A DNA stretch of 13,900 nucleotides from contig JASHVU010000195.1 of the NCBI GenBank assembly GCA_030044455.1, forward strand, positions 1 through 13,900, read 5' to 3'. Below the pieces are notes generated by a model. The model searched no databases. It saw nothing but the letters and a program-made list of their open reading frames with translations, and had not been told where the DNA came from. The DNA comes from Acidobacteriaceae bacterium. GTDB lineage: Bacteria > Acidobacteriota > Terriglobia > Terriglobales > Acidobacteriaceae. The translations under genes were made by a program, and so were the position numbers. Positions 7,688-13,900 of this stretch are shown here, piece by piece. Within the stretch, counting starts at the first letter, position 1. Every line of letters starts with the position of its first letter.

Positions 7688-8167
7688 ATGAAGCCGATCA
7701 ACACAATTCAGGAATTACGGATCCGGGGAGCCGAAGCGTTGCGGGCCGTGCTGGCTGAGGTATCCGGGACCACCGTGCGCGAGATCACCCATCTTTCGCC
7801 GGATGCCGGCTCGGCAGGTGCATTCACCGCCAGCGTGGACGTGTATGGCCACCAGCACACACTGGCCTGCGAGATAGCGCCTGACGACCAGCCGGCACAT
7901 TTATGCGCACTGCTTGAAGAGTTGCGCGACAGCATTGCTCGCACCCATACCGACGCAACGCCCTTGATTATCGCGCCGCACATTTCAGATCAGGCCCGGG
8001 CAGTGTGCAAGCAAGGCCACGCCGGGTTCCTCGACCTGGAAGGCAATGCGCGCATCGCGCTCGGCGAGGTGTTTATTCTCAAGCGCACCATTCCGCATAC
8101 GGTCAGGCGCAGCGCCGCCCATGAAACCAGCCCCCGACCGGTAGCCGCCGGCCATCACGCCGCGTAA
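7688..8167 (+). CDS. AbiEi-like nuclease-fold domain protein lacking the winged-helix part
   Basis: This is a 159-residue protein. The ATG at 7688 is chosen because AGGAGA (7678-7683) sits four bases upstream; the frame is open further upstream but without a ribosome site, and it overlaps the preceding gene. TPLIIAPHIS (91-100), then C107 and GFLDLEGNARI (113-123), resemble the conserved block of the nuclease-like domain in AbiEi-type antitoxins and related regulators (LIAPYLS…C…GV-x-LDLAGNARL). An upstream segment SVDVYGHQHTLACEI (49-63) lines up with the D…(E)xK part of that fold, but the catalytic-type Lys is missing, so nuclease activity is doubtful. The usual helix-turn-helix region is absent. 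No cognate toxin (AbiEii, nucleotidyltransferase) is nearby. This assignment is from memory of the family and is moderate. A strong terminator follows 43 bases after the stop. Confidence 0.6.
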   Translation: MKPINTIQELRIRGAEALRAVLAEVSGTTVREITHLSPDAGSAGAFTASVDVYGHQHTLACEIAPDDQPAHLCALLEELRDSIARTHTDATPLIIAPHISDQARAVCKQGHAGFLDLEGNARIALGEVFILKRTIPHTVRRSAAHETSPRPVAAGHHAA

Positions 8168-8210
8168 CCTGCGTTCTCGTCCGCCAGTCACTGCCGCAAC
8201 CGCGATCCAT

Positions 8211-8247
8211 AAAAAAGACGGAGTCCCAACGGGACTCCGTCTTTTTT
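8211..8247. terminator. strong bidirectional intrinsic terminator
   Basis: Left arm AAAAAAGACGGAGTCCC (8211-8227) and right arm GGGACTCCGTCTTTTTT (8231-8247) pair perfectly around the loop AAC. The GC stem is 11 bp and the flanking A/T tracts give a U-run in both directions. It sits between the convergent ends of the plus-strand gene ending at 8167 and RNase J on the minus strand, so it can stop transcription from both sides. Confidence 0.92.
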
Positions 8248-8250
8248 CTT

Positions 8251-8278
8251 TATTCCCTATTCCCTGCTCCCTATTCCC
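8251..8278. repeat. tandem 7-bp repeat, four units
   Basis: Four consecutive heptamers occur: TATTCCC (8251-8257), TATTCCC (8258-8264), TGCTCCC (8265-8271) and TATTCCC (8272-8278), followed by the partial unit TGCC. The array ends eight bases before the stop codon of RNase J, beside the terminator. Such short arrays can vary in copy number between strains. No function is evident. Confidence 0.75.
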
Positions 8279-8285
8279 TGCCTTA

Positions 8286-9944
8286 TCAGATTTCCAAAAT
8301 GACCGGCATAATCATCGGCCGCCGTCCCGTCGACTTCTGGATCAGCCGCTTGAGCTCGACGCGAACCTTCTCATTCACCATGCCATAGTCGCTCTTCTGC
8401 TCCGGACTCAGTCCATCCAACGTCTTCAGCACGGTCTCCCGCGCCTGATCGGTAATATCGGCCCCGCCAAAGCCGCGCATCAGCACTTCAGGCTCGCGCT
8501 CCACCTTGCCGGTCTTCTTGTTGATGGCCAGAACCGCCAGCACCACGCCGTCCTCAGACAGAATGCGCCGGTCGCGAATCACCAGGTCCTCGACCACATC
8601 GATCGACGATCCGGAATCGATGAGAATCCGCCCCGCCGTTACTTTATCTTTCTTGCGAGCATCATCCCTGTCGAGTTCCAGCACATCGCCATCCTCAATC
8701 ACCATGGCGTGCTCCACGGCCCCGGTTTCCATCGCGATCTTCGCGTGCCTGCGCAGGAATCGGTAATCGCCGTGAACGGGGATGAAAAACTTGGGCCGCA
8801 CCAGGTTGATGATGAGCCGCAACTCCTCCTGGCTTCCATGACCGCTCACGTGAATCAGTCCACTCGAGCCGTCGTCGCAAATCACGTCGGCCTCGCGCCG
8901 GTTCAAATGGTCGATCACGCGATGAATGTTCTTCTCGTTGCCAGGAATGATGCGCGAGCTCAAGATGACCGTGTCGCCGGGCTCGATGCGCGCGTGCTTG
9001 TGATTGTCCACCGCCGCGCGACTAAGCGCGCTCATTGGCTCGCCCTGGGTGCCGCTGATCAGGATCATCAACTGCTCAGGCGGGTAGTCGCGCAGTTGGC
9101 CGGGATGAATAATGAGCCCCGGCGGAATGTCGATATAGCCAAGGTCCTGCGCGATTTCAGTGCTCTCCATCATGGAGCGGCCGACCACCGAAACCTTGCG
9201 TCCGTGGGCGCGCGCCAGCTCCAGCGCGATGCGGATGCGATACACCGAAGACGAAAAGCAGCTGAAGAAGAGCTTCTTTTTCGTGCGCGAAAATACCTCA
9301 TCGAGGCGCGGAATCACCGCCCGCTCGCTGGGCGTATAGCCGCTGCGCTCCACGTTGGTTGAGTCCTGCAGCAGGGCCAGTACGCCGCGTTTGCCGTATT
9401 CGGCGAAGGTGTGCAGGTCGAAGGCCTTGTCGTCGAGCGGAGACAGATCCACTTTGAAGTCGCCGGTGTGAATAATCACCCCCACCGGCGTATCGATAGC
9501 CAGCGCCACGCAATCGGCCATCGAGTGCGTCACCCGGATCGGCTCAATGGTGAACGGCCCAATCGTGAACTTCTCTTTGGGAGCGATCTCGATCATCTCG
9601 GTCTCGTCCAGCAGACCGTGCTCCTCGAGTTTGCCTTCGATGTAGGCCAGCGTGAACTCGGTCGCGTACACCGGCACCTTCAGCTCGTTCAGGATCCAGG
9701 GAAGCCCCCCGATATGATCCTCGTGGCCGTGAGTCAGCAGGATGGCCCGTACATGCTGCTTGTTTTCAATCAGGTAGCTGATGTCGGGAACGACAATATC
9801 CACTCCCAGCAGTTCCGTTTCAGGGAACATCAGCCCGGCGTCAATCACAATAATGTCGTCTTCCCAGCGCAGGGCCAGGCAGTTCATCCCGAACTCGCCC
9901 AACCCGCCCAGAGGGATGATCTTGAGCTTTTGATTTGTAGGCAT
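8286..9944 (-). CDS. rnj: ribonuclease J (metallo-beta-lactamase/beta-CASP RNase)
   Basis: This is a 552-residue protein, the normal length for RNase J, which matures and degrades RNA in the cytoplasm using 5'-to-3' exonuclease and endonuclease activity. The metallo-beta-lactamase motif THGHEDHIGG places zinc ligands at H72, H74, D76 and H77, with H140 in VTHSMADC and D162 in HTGDFK. The beta-CASP part includes LLQDSTNVERSGYTPSE, LISGTQGEPMSALSR, VSGHGSQEEL and the closing PVHGDYRF. A C-terminal domain (about 455-552) ends in KSTGRRPMIMPVILEI. All expected motifs are present. The ATG at 9944 gives the family's usual N-terminus (LKIIPLGGLGEFGMN), though the ribosome site is poor. The neighbouring secreted-protein gene ends 152 bases upstream. 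Assignment is secure. Confidence 0.97.
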   Translation of the reverse strand: MPTNQKLKIIPLGGLGEFGMNCLALRWEDDIIVIDAGLMFPETELLGVDIVVPDISYLIENKQHVRAILLTHGHEDHIGGLPWILNELKVPVYATEFTLAYIEGKLEEHGLLDETEMIEIAPKEKFTIGPFTIEPIRVTHSMADCVALAIDTPVGVIIHTGDFKVDLSPLDDKAFDLHTFAEYGKRGVLALLQDSTNVERSGYTPSERAVIPRLDEVFSRTKKKLFFSCFSSSVYRIRIALELARAHGRKVSVVGRSMMESTEIAQDLGYIDIPPGLIIHPGQLRDYPPEQLMILISGTQGEPMSALSRAAVDNHKHARIEPGDTVILSSRIIPGNEKNIHRVIDHLNRREADVICDDGSSGLIHVSGHGSQEELRLIINLVRPKFFIPVHGDYRFLRRHAKIAMETGAVEHAMVIEDGDVLELDRDDARKKDKVTAGRILIDSGSSIDVVEDLVIRDRRILSEDGVVLAVLAINKKTGKVEREPEVLMRGFGGADITDQARETVLKTLDGLSPEQKSDYGMVNEKVRVELKRLIQKSTGRRPMIMPVILEI

Positions 9945-10096
9945 CAGTCATCTTTGATGCTATCACCCCGAGCAGTGAAAAAACGCTTGTCACTCCTTGA
10001 TCCATTCGATGCGCGGGCACGAAATCAACCTGGCGCTCTTTGTCAAAACGATGTGAACACGCCCACGGCCGCACTGCCCTCCGGCGCAATCACCTT

Positions 10097-10924
10097 CTAT
10101 GGATTCACTCTGCAATTGTCGAACGTAAAGTGGAACACTCCCGTCCCCACCACTTCCATATCCAGTCGAATGGGAATTGTCTTCCCATCCAATTCACCGT
10201 AGATCACCCCCACATGCAGTTCCTGCTCCGGTGCGTTGTCGTTCTCCTTCATGTGAGCCAGAAAGTAGGTCACCAGAAGCCCCTTCGCCGATGGCGAATA
10301 GGTCGGCACGAAATTAACCTTTGACGCGCCCATGATGACGTCGTAGTGGCGCAGAACCAGGTCGGAGTCGAGGATCTCGGTCACCGTCGCTTCTTTGTCC
10401 GATGCTTGCAACGTGTAGCCGCCATCGTCATTGCGGGTCACGGTTACTCCATCGGCCTTCGTCGGAATGATGCTGCCGTCGATGAACGGAGTCCAGAACT
10501 GGATGAAACCCATCAGCGTCTGTTTGGTGCCCGATTCCACGGTTTTCATCATGTCAGCCAGGTCCGCGGTCGAAGGTTCAACCGGTCCCGGCGTCCAATC
10601 GATGCTCGAACTTCCGTCGAGTCGGGCGTGCATGATTACCGTCACTGCGTTCAGCAGCACCAGGCGCGGGTCGTCACTGTCAATCGTTTGTCCCGGATTG
10701 GCGCTGACGATCAGTGTGTGCCAATCGGCGTGCATCTCGCAGTCGAAGCCTTTTAACCCGTCGACGGGGGCGGAGTAATAGCGCTTAACGGCGCGGGCAA
10801 GCAATTCATCATTGGGATCGGAGTTGGATGTTTGAGCGATGGCTTGAATGCAGCCAGATGTCATCAAAAATAAAGGAATAACGGCCAGAACCAGGCGCCC
10901 TGGACGTAGCGAGCCTCGGTACAT
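10097..10924 (-). CDS. secreted protein of unknown function
   Basis: This is a 275-residue protein I do not recognise. It starts with a signal peptide (RPGRLVLAVIPLFLMTSG), probably cut after AIA near residue 30. Cys25 has MTSG before it, which lacks the usual hydrophobic residue at -3, so lipoprotein processing is uncertain. The mature part contains only C62 (GFDCEMHADWHT) and C271 (FDNCRVNP), which could form a disulfide joining the two ends. The rest alternates helices (DLADMMKTVESGTKQTLMGF) and strands, ending in FHFTFDNC, so a LolA/LolB-like half-barrel is conceivable but unproven. The ribosome site is weak. It is divergent from the S53 protease gene, sharing a 345-base control region. 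Confidence 0.75.
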   Translation of the reverse strand: MYRGSLRPGRLVLAVIPLFLMTSGCIQAIAQTSNSDPNDELLARAVKRYYSAPVDGLKGFDCEMHADWHTLIVSANPGQTIDSDDPRLVLLNAVTVIMHARLDGSSSIDWTPGPVEPSTADLADMMKTVESGTKQTLMGFIQFWTPFIDGSIIPTKADGVTVTRNDDGGYTLQASDKEATVTEILDSDLVLRHYDVIMGASKVNFVPTYSPSAKGLLVTYFLAHMKENDNAPEQELHVGVIYGELDGKTIPIRLDMEVVGTGVFHFTFDNCRVNP

Positions 10925-11052
10925 GGATCAACCAGCTTTCCGGAGAAGATTGCAGCCATTGTCATGTGCCCCCGGCAGTTTGACAAGTACACGTAGGTGT
11001 AACGGTTAATACGGTGAATCGTGAGGTCCCCCGCTGCATTCCCACGCCCGGC

Positions 11053-11070
11053 AATTCTGAACGCAGAATT
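11053..11070. promoter_or_regulatory. perfect 7-bp inverted repeat, candidate regulator site
   Basis: AATTCTG (11053-11059) and CAGAATT (11064-11070) pair around AACG. The right half extended to CAGAATTCC recurs 34 bases downstream (11098-11106), about three helical turns away. Spaced repeats of this kind suit a DNA-binding dimer, but no regulator is known here. Confidence 0.4.
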
Positions 11071-11186
11071 CCCTTTACACACGCACCCCATTTCCCTCAG
11101 AATTCCTCAACATCGGGCCCCGGAAGACTGCTGATTCAAGCACCCATTGAGAAGTGCAAAGGAAACCGGTTCTCCCCCCTGCTGGC

Positions 11187-11216
11187 CTGACACTGAATAG
11201 TTCCCCCATAACTATT
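11187..11216 (+). promoter_or_regulatory. candidate promoter with overlapping inverted repeat for the protease gene
   Basis: CTGACA (11187-11192, 5 of 6) is followed after 17 bases by AACTAT (11210-11215, 3 of 6). A perfect inverted repeat AATAGTT (11196-11202) / AACTATT (11210-11216) with a seven-base C-rich loop overlaps the spacer and the -10, as an operator would. A start site near 11222 would give a leader of about 48 bases containing AAGGAG. The -10 match is weak, so the promoter call is tentative; the inverted repeat itself is plain. Confidence 0.4.
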
Positions 11217-11269
11217 GAGAAAGATTTGAAAACAACAACTCTCCACAACTCCCTCGCCAAGGAGAAGGA

Positions 11270-13546
11270 ATGATCCGCAAACTGAGCAGTAAGCTTATCG
11301 CCATTTCCGCGGTGCTGTTCGCCGCGGCCGCTTTCAGCCACGCGCAACTTCAGCCAGTTCTTACCCATCACGTTCGCGAAGCCACCCGTAACGGCCAGGC
11401 GCCGATGCTGGGCCGGATGCCCGCAAGCCAGACCATGAACCTTGTGCTGGTTCTGCCGCTTCGTAACCAGGACGAGTTGGAGGGTCTGCTGTCCGATCTC
11501 TACAACCGCGACAGCCCCTCCTATCACAAGTTCCTCACCGTCGATGAGTTCACGGCGCGTTTCGGCCCCACCCAGGACGATTACAACGCGCTGATCGATT
11601 TTGCACACGCCAATGGCCTGAAGGTGGTCTCAACCTCGCCCAACCGCGTCAACCTGCAGGTCTCGGGCACGGTAGCCAATGTCGAGCACGCCCTCAACGT
11701 GCACATGAACGTGTACCAGCACCCCACCGAACCCCGCACTTTCTACGCTCCCGACCGCGAGCCAACCGTCAACCTGCCCTTCCAGCTCTGGCACGTCACC
11801 GGCCTCGACAACTTTTCCATCCCTCATCCGGCAGGCCTTGAGCGGCGACCAGCCGGCAGCAGGGCCAAGTCCGGCGCAACCACCGGCTCCGGCCCCTCGG
11901 CTTCGTTCCTCGGCAGCGACATGCGCGCCGCCTATTACGGCGGATCGCTCACCGGCACTGGACAGTCGCTTGGACTCCTCGAGTACTACGGCACCGACCT
12001 GTCCGACCTCACCACCTATTACAAGAACGTGGGCCAGACCAACAACGTGCCCATCACCCTCGACTCCACCGACGGCACCAGCACCAGTTGCACCGAGGCA
12101 AGCGGCTGCGACGACACCGAACAGACCCTCGACATGACGCAGGCTCTCGGCATGGCGCCGGGAATGTCGAGTCTGGTCATGTACGTCGGCTCAACTGACT
12201 CGGCCATCTTCAACGCCATGGCAACCGCCAGCCCTCTGAATGCGCAGTTGAGCTCGTCATGGACCTGGAGCCCGGCCGACCCCAGCACCGATAACCCCTA
12301 CTTTGAGGAGTTCGCGGCGCAGGGCCAGAACCTCTTCCAGGCCGCCGGCGACAGCGGTAAGTGGACCACCTCTGGAACCGCATCGGAGATCTACCCGGCC
12401 GACGATGTTTATGTCACCTCTGTCGGCGGGACCGACCTCGAAACCAGCTCCGCTGCCGGCCCCTGGGCCTCTGAAACCGCCTGGGTCGACGGCGGCGGCG
12501 GCATCTCGCCCGACAAGTATGCGATTCCATCCTGGCAAACCACTGCCGCGGCCGGATGCTCAAGCTGCTCCAAAACCTATCGCAACGGGCCTGACGTTTC
12601 TGCCAACGCCAACTTCACCTTCTACGTTTGCGCCGATCAAACCACCTGCACGGCCAACGACTACGGTGGCACCAGCTTCGCCACCCCCATGTGGGCCGGC
12701 TACCTGGCGCTCGTCAACCAGCAGTCGGTGGCCAATGGCAACAAGACACTCGGCTTCATCAACCCGAGCCTCTACACCATCGGCGAAGGCTCCAGCTATG
12801 ATTCCGACTTCCACGACATCACCAGCGGCAGCAACGGCTACTCGGCCACCACCGGCTACGATCTGGCCACTGGCTGGGGCAGTCCCAACGGCTCGGGCCT
12901 GCTGAATGCACTGGCCGGCTCGGTTTCCACCACGCCCGGATACAGCCTCACGTCTTCGCCGGGCGCGGTTTCCATCCTGCAGGGTAACTCCGGCTCCTCC
13001 ACCATCACCAGCAGCGTGACCGGCGGATTCGACTCCGCGATCGCTCTCACAGCCTCCGGCCAGCCTTCGGGAGTAACCGTCGGCTTCAGCCCGACTTCGA
13101 TCACCGGCGCCGGCAGCTCAACCATGTCGATCACGGTTGGCTCGTCGGTTGCTACCGGAACCTACACCATCACGGTCACCGGCACCTCCGGCTCAACAAC
13201 CGAAACCACCACCGTTTCGCTCACCGTCACGGCGCCGTCGCAGGGCAGCTTCACGCTTTCTGTCTCGCCCTCCTCGGGATACCTTGATCAGGGTCAGGAA
13301 GGATACGCCGTGGTTACCGTAACCGCTTCAGGTGGATTCGACTCGGCCGTCACCTTCTCCGCATCCGGCGTTCCATCCGGCGTGACTACCAGCTTCAGCC
13401 CGAGTTCTGTCACCGGGTCCGGAACAACGGACTTCTACCTCACCGTATCCAGAAGCGCCACACGGGGCACATATTCCATAACGATCAAGGGAACCAGTGG
13501 CAGCCTCAGCGCGTCCACCACGCTGACACTTCAGATACGCCGATAA
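11270..13546 (+). CDS. secreted pro-kumamolisin, S53 (sedolisin) serine-carboxyl protease with tandem Ig-like tail
   Basis: This is a 758-residue protein. Residues 1 to about 25 are a signal peptide (cut near FSHA/QL). A pro-kumamolisin activation domain follows (about 30-185: LPLRNQDELEGLLSDLYNRD, SPSYHKFLTVDEF). The S53 catalytic domain spans about 205-550 with E284 and D288 (DTEQTLDMTQALGMAPG), oxyanion D361 (AAGDSGKW) and nucleophile S469 (GGTSFATPMWAGY). The calcium site is D516-I517 and GYDLATGWG with D531. All catalytic residues are present, so an active acid endopeptidase that removes its own prodomain is expected. Two tandem repeats of about 101 residues (558-657 and 658-758), each with GGFDSA, SGxPSGVT and FSPxS, form Ig-like modules. 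AAGGAG (11259-11264) lies five bases before the ATG. A terminator follows. The likely role is extracellular protein digestion at low pH. Confidence 0.95.
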   Translation: MIRKLSSKLIAISAVLFAAAAFSHAQLQPVLTHHVREATRNGQAPMLGRMPASQTMNLVLVLPLRNQDELEGLLSDLYNRDSPSYHKFLTVDEFTARFGPTQDDYNALIDFAHANGLKVVSTSPNRVNLQVSGTVANVEHALNVHMNVYQHPTEPRTFYAPDREPTVNLPFQLWHVTGLDNFSIPHPAGLERRPAGSRAKSGATTGSGPSASFLGSDMRAAYYGGSLTGTGQSLGLLEYYGTDLSDLTTYYKNVGQTNNVPITLDSTDGTSTSCTEASGCDDTEQTLDMTQALGMAPGMSSLVMYVGSTDSAIFNAMATASPLNAQLSSSWTWSPADPSTDNPYFEEFAAQGQNLFQAAGDSGKWTTSGTASEIYPADDVYVTSVGGTDLETSSAAGPWASETAWVDGGGGISPDKYAIPSWQTTAAAGCSSCSKTYRNGPDVSANANFTFYVCADQTTCTANDYGGTSFATPMWAGYLALVNQQSVANGNKTLGFINPSLYTIGEGSSYDSDFHDITSGSNGYSATTGYDLATGWGSPNGSGLLNALAGSVSTTPGYSLTSSPGAVSILQGNSGSSTITSSVTGGFDSAIALTASGQPSGVTVGFSPTSITGAGSSTMSITVGSSVATGTYTITVTGTSGSTTETTTVSLTVTAPSQGSFTLSVSPSSGYLDQGQEGYAVVTVTASGGFDSAVTFSASGVPSGVTTSFSPSSVTGSGTTDFYLTVSRSATRGTYSITIKGTSGSLSASTTLTLQIRR
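12938..13543 (+). repeat. two tandem copies of an Ig-like module of about 101 codons within the protease gene
   Basis: Copy 1 is 12938-13240 and copy 2 is 13241-13543. Both encode the order S-L-S/T-S-P, GGFDSA, S-G-x-P-S-G-V-T, F-S-P-x-S, then G-T-Y-x-I-T and a T-rich strand. The DNA has diverged more than the protein, which points to an old duplication. Confidence 0.8.
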
Positions 13547-13576
13547 ACCCGCAACCCGCGCAATTCGCGCTCAACC

Positions 13577-13608
13577 AAAAGCCCGGACTCCAACGAGTCC
13601 GGGCTTTT
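13577..13608 (+). terminator. intrinsic terminator of the protease gene
   Basis: AAAAGCCCGGACTC (13577-13590) pairs perfectly with GAGTCCGGGCTTTT (13595-13608) around CAAC. It lies 30 bases after the protease stop codon. The flanking A4/T4 tracts are short, but the stem is ten GC-rich pairs. Its top resembles that of the terminator at 8211-8247. Confidence 0.88.
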
Positions 13609-13672
13609 CCATGATTAAGAGGCGCAGGCTTTTCGATCTTATGGAATCGTAGGAATGCCATGCTGCGGCCCT

Positions 13673-13678
13673 TATAAT
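13673..13678 (+). promoter_or_regulatory. consensus -10 element placed for leaderless transcription
   Basis: A perfect TATAAT ends seven bases before the ATG at 13686, so transcription should begin at or next to the start codon. There is no ribosome site between them and no recognisable -35 at 17 bases, which fits a leaderless mRNA. Confidence 0.55.
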
Positions 13679-13685
13679 CGCCTGC

Positions 13686-13900
13686 ATGGGCAACAGGCTC
13701 TTCACTGCTCTGCTTTGGTTCCTCTCCATTTCTGCGCTGCGGGCTCCCGTGATTCTTCGTGCGGCTCAGGATCCGATTTCACACGGGAACATTTCGAAAC
13801 CCAATCCGGGTCCTGAACAAAGTAACGAAGATATACCAAGATACTCGGTACCGCAGTACCTGCCCTGTCCAGACCAGACCAGGACGCTCGGTGAGCTGTC
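13686..13900 (+). CDS. N-terminal part of a secreted protein (runs off the window)
   Basis: From the ATG at 13686 the frame stays open for 71 codons to the window end. Residues 1 to about 28 look like a signal peptide (MGNRLFTALLWFLSISALRA, then PVILRAAQ, cut near RAA or ALRA). The start of the mature part is polar and Pro/Asn-rich, with one Cys near residue 58 (YLPCPDQ). Too little is present to name a family. The start is supported by TATAAT seven bases upstream rather than by a ribosome site. It follows the terminator of the protease gene and so is probably its own transcription unit. Confidence 0.6.
   Translation, partial: MGNRLFTALLWFLSISALRAPVILRAAQDPISHGNISKPNPGPEQSNEDIPRYSVPQYLPCPDQTRTLGEL

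Larger units (their letters stand above)
10925..11269. other. divergent control region with inverted repeats (345 bases)
   Basis: The region lies between the start of the secreted protein (minus) and of the S53 protease (plus). Visible elements are: TTGACA (10980-10985) followed 19 bases on by GTTAAT (11005-11010), with TACAC/GTGTA (10988-11001) inside the spacer; AATTCTG/CAGAATT (11053-11070); a second CAGAATTCC at 11098-11106 repeating the one at 11064-11072; and AATAGTT/AACTATT (11196-11216). No credible gene is seen here. Confidence 0.6.

Noticed and set aside
9841..10089. Minus-strand small frame overlapping the start of RNase J
   Set aside because: It overlaps RNase J in another frame and has no recognisable protein, although GGAGTG in the gap gives it a passable start.
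10850..10862. Lipobox (MTSGC) in the secreted protein of 10097-10924
   Set aside because: The -3 position is Thr rather than Leu/Val/Ile, and an ordinary AIA cleavage site follows; kept only as a possibility.
10864..11091. Minus-strand frame of 75 codons in the divergent control region
   Set aside because: It overlaps the start of the secreted-protein gene in another frame and has an unlikely composition and no ribosome site.
12303..12905. Plus-strand frame of 200 codons inside the protease gene
   Set aside because: It is Pro/Ser/Ala/Thr/Arg-rich, typical of an off-frame reading of a GC-rich gene, and the S53 catalytic motifs are in the main frame.

Overview
The window looks like chromosomal DNA of a soil-type Acidobacteriota (class Terriglobia). 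This rests on protein families seen together: a GWxTD-domain secreted protein, a secreted carboxypeptidase-regulatory-domain protein with an outer-membrane-barrel-like C-terminus, a long pro-kumamolisin (S53) protease with Ig-like tails, a permease tail of the acidobacterial MacB/FtsX type, and an RNase J. Assignment to a genus is not possible from the sequence alone.

Layout. 1-156: the last 51 codons of an FtsX/MacB-type ABC permease (+). 264-3817: two minus-strand genes, the GWxTD protein first and the carboxypeptidase-regulatory/barrel-like protein downstream, with a good sigma70-like promoter in front of the GWxTD gene. 4246-6510: a plus-strand pair, a MacA/HlyD-type periplasmic adaptor and a MacB/LolD-type ATPase, without a permease gene beside it. 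6511-7197: about 690 bases in which I see no gene. 7198-8167: two small plus-strand genes, one unrecognised (132 aa) and one (159 aa) resembling the nuclease-like domain of AbiEi-type regulators but without their DNA-binding domain. A near-perfect bidirectional terminator (8211-8247) separates them from RNase J (8286-9944, minus), which is preceded by an unrecognised secreted protein gene (10097-10924, minus). A 345-base divergent control region with several inverted repeats follows, then the S53 protease (11270-13546, plus) and its terminator. From 13686 a new secreted protein gene begins, apparently leaderless, and runs off the end.

How the genes fit together. Much of the coding capacity serves the cell envelope and secretion: an export or efflux adaptor plus ATPase, several proteins with signal peptides, and a secreted acid protease. 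RNase J is the one clear housekeeping gene. I see no tRNA, rRNA, CRISPR array, insertion sequence or phage gene. Nothing amounts to a clearly new multi-gene system. The most interesting points are the adaptor/ATPase pair lacking a permease, the shortened AbiEi-like domain protein, the inverted repeats upstream of the protease, and the leaderless start at 13686.
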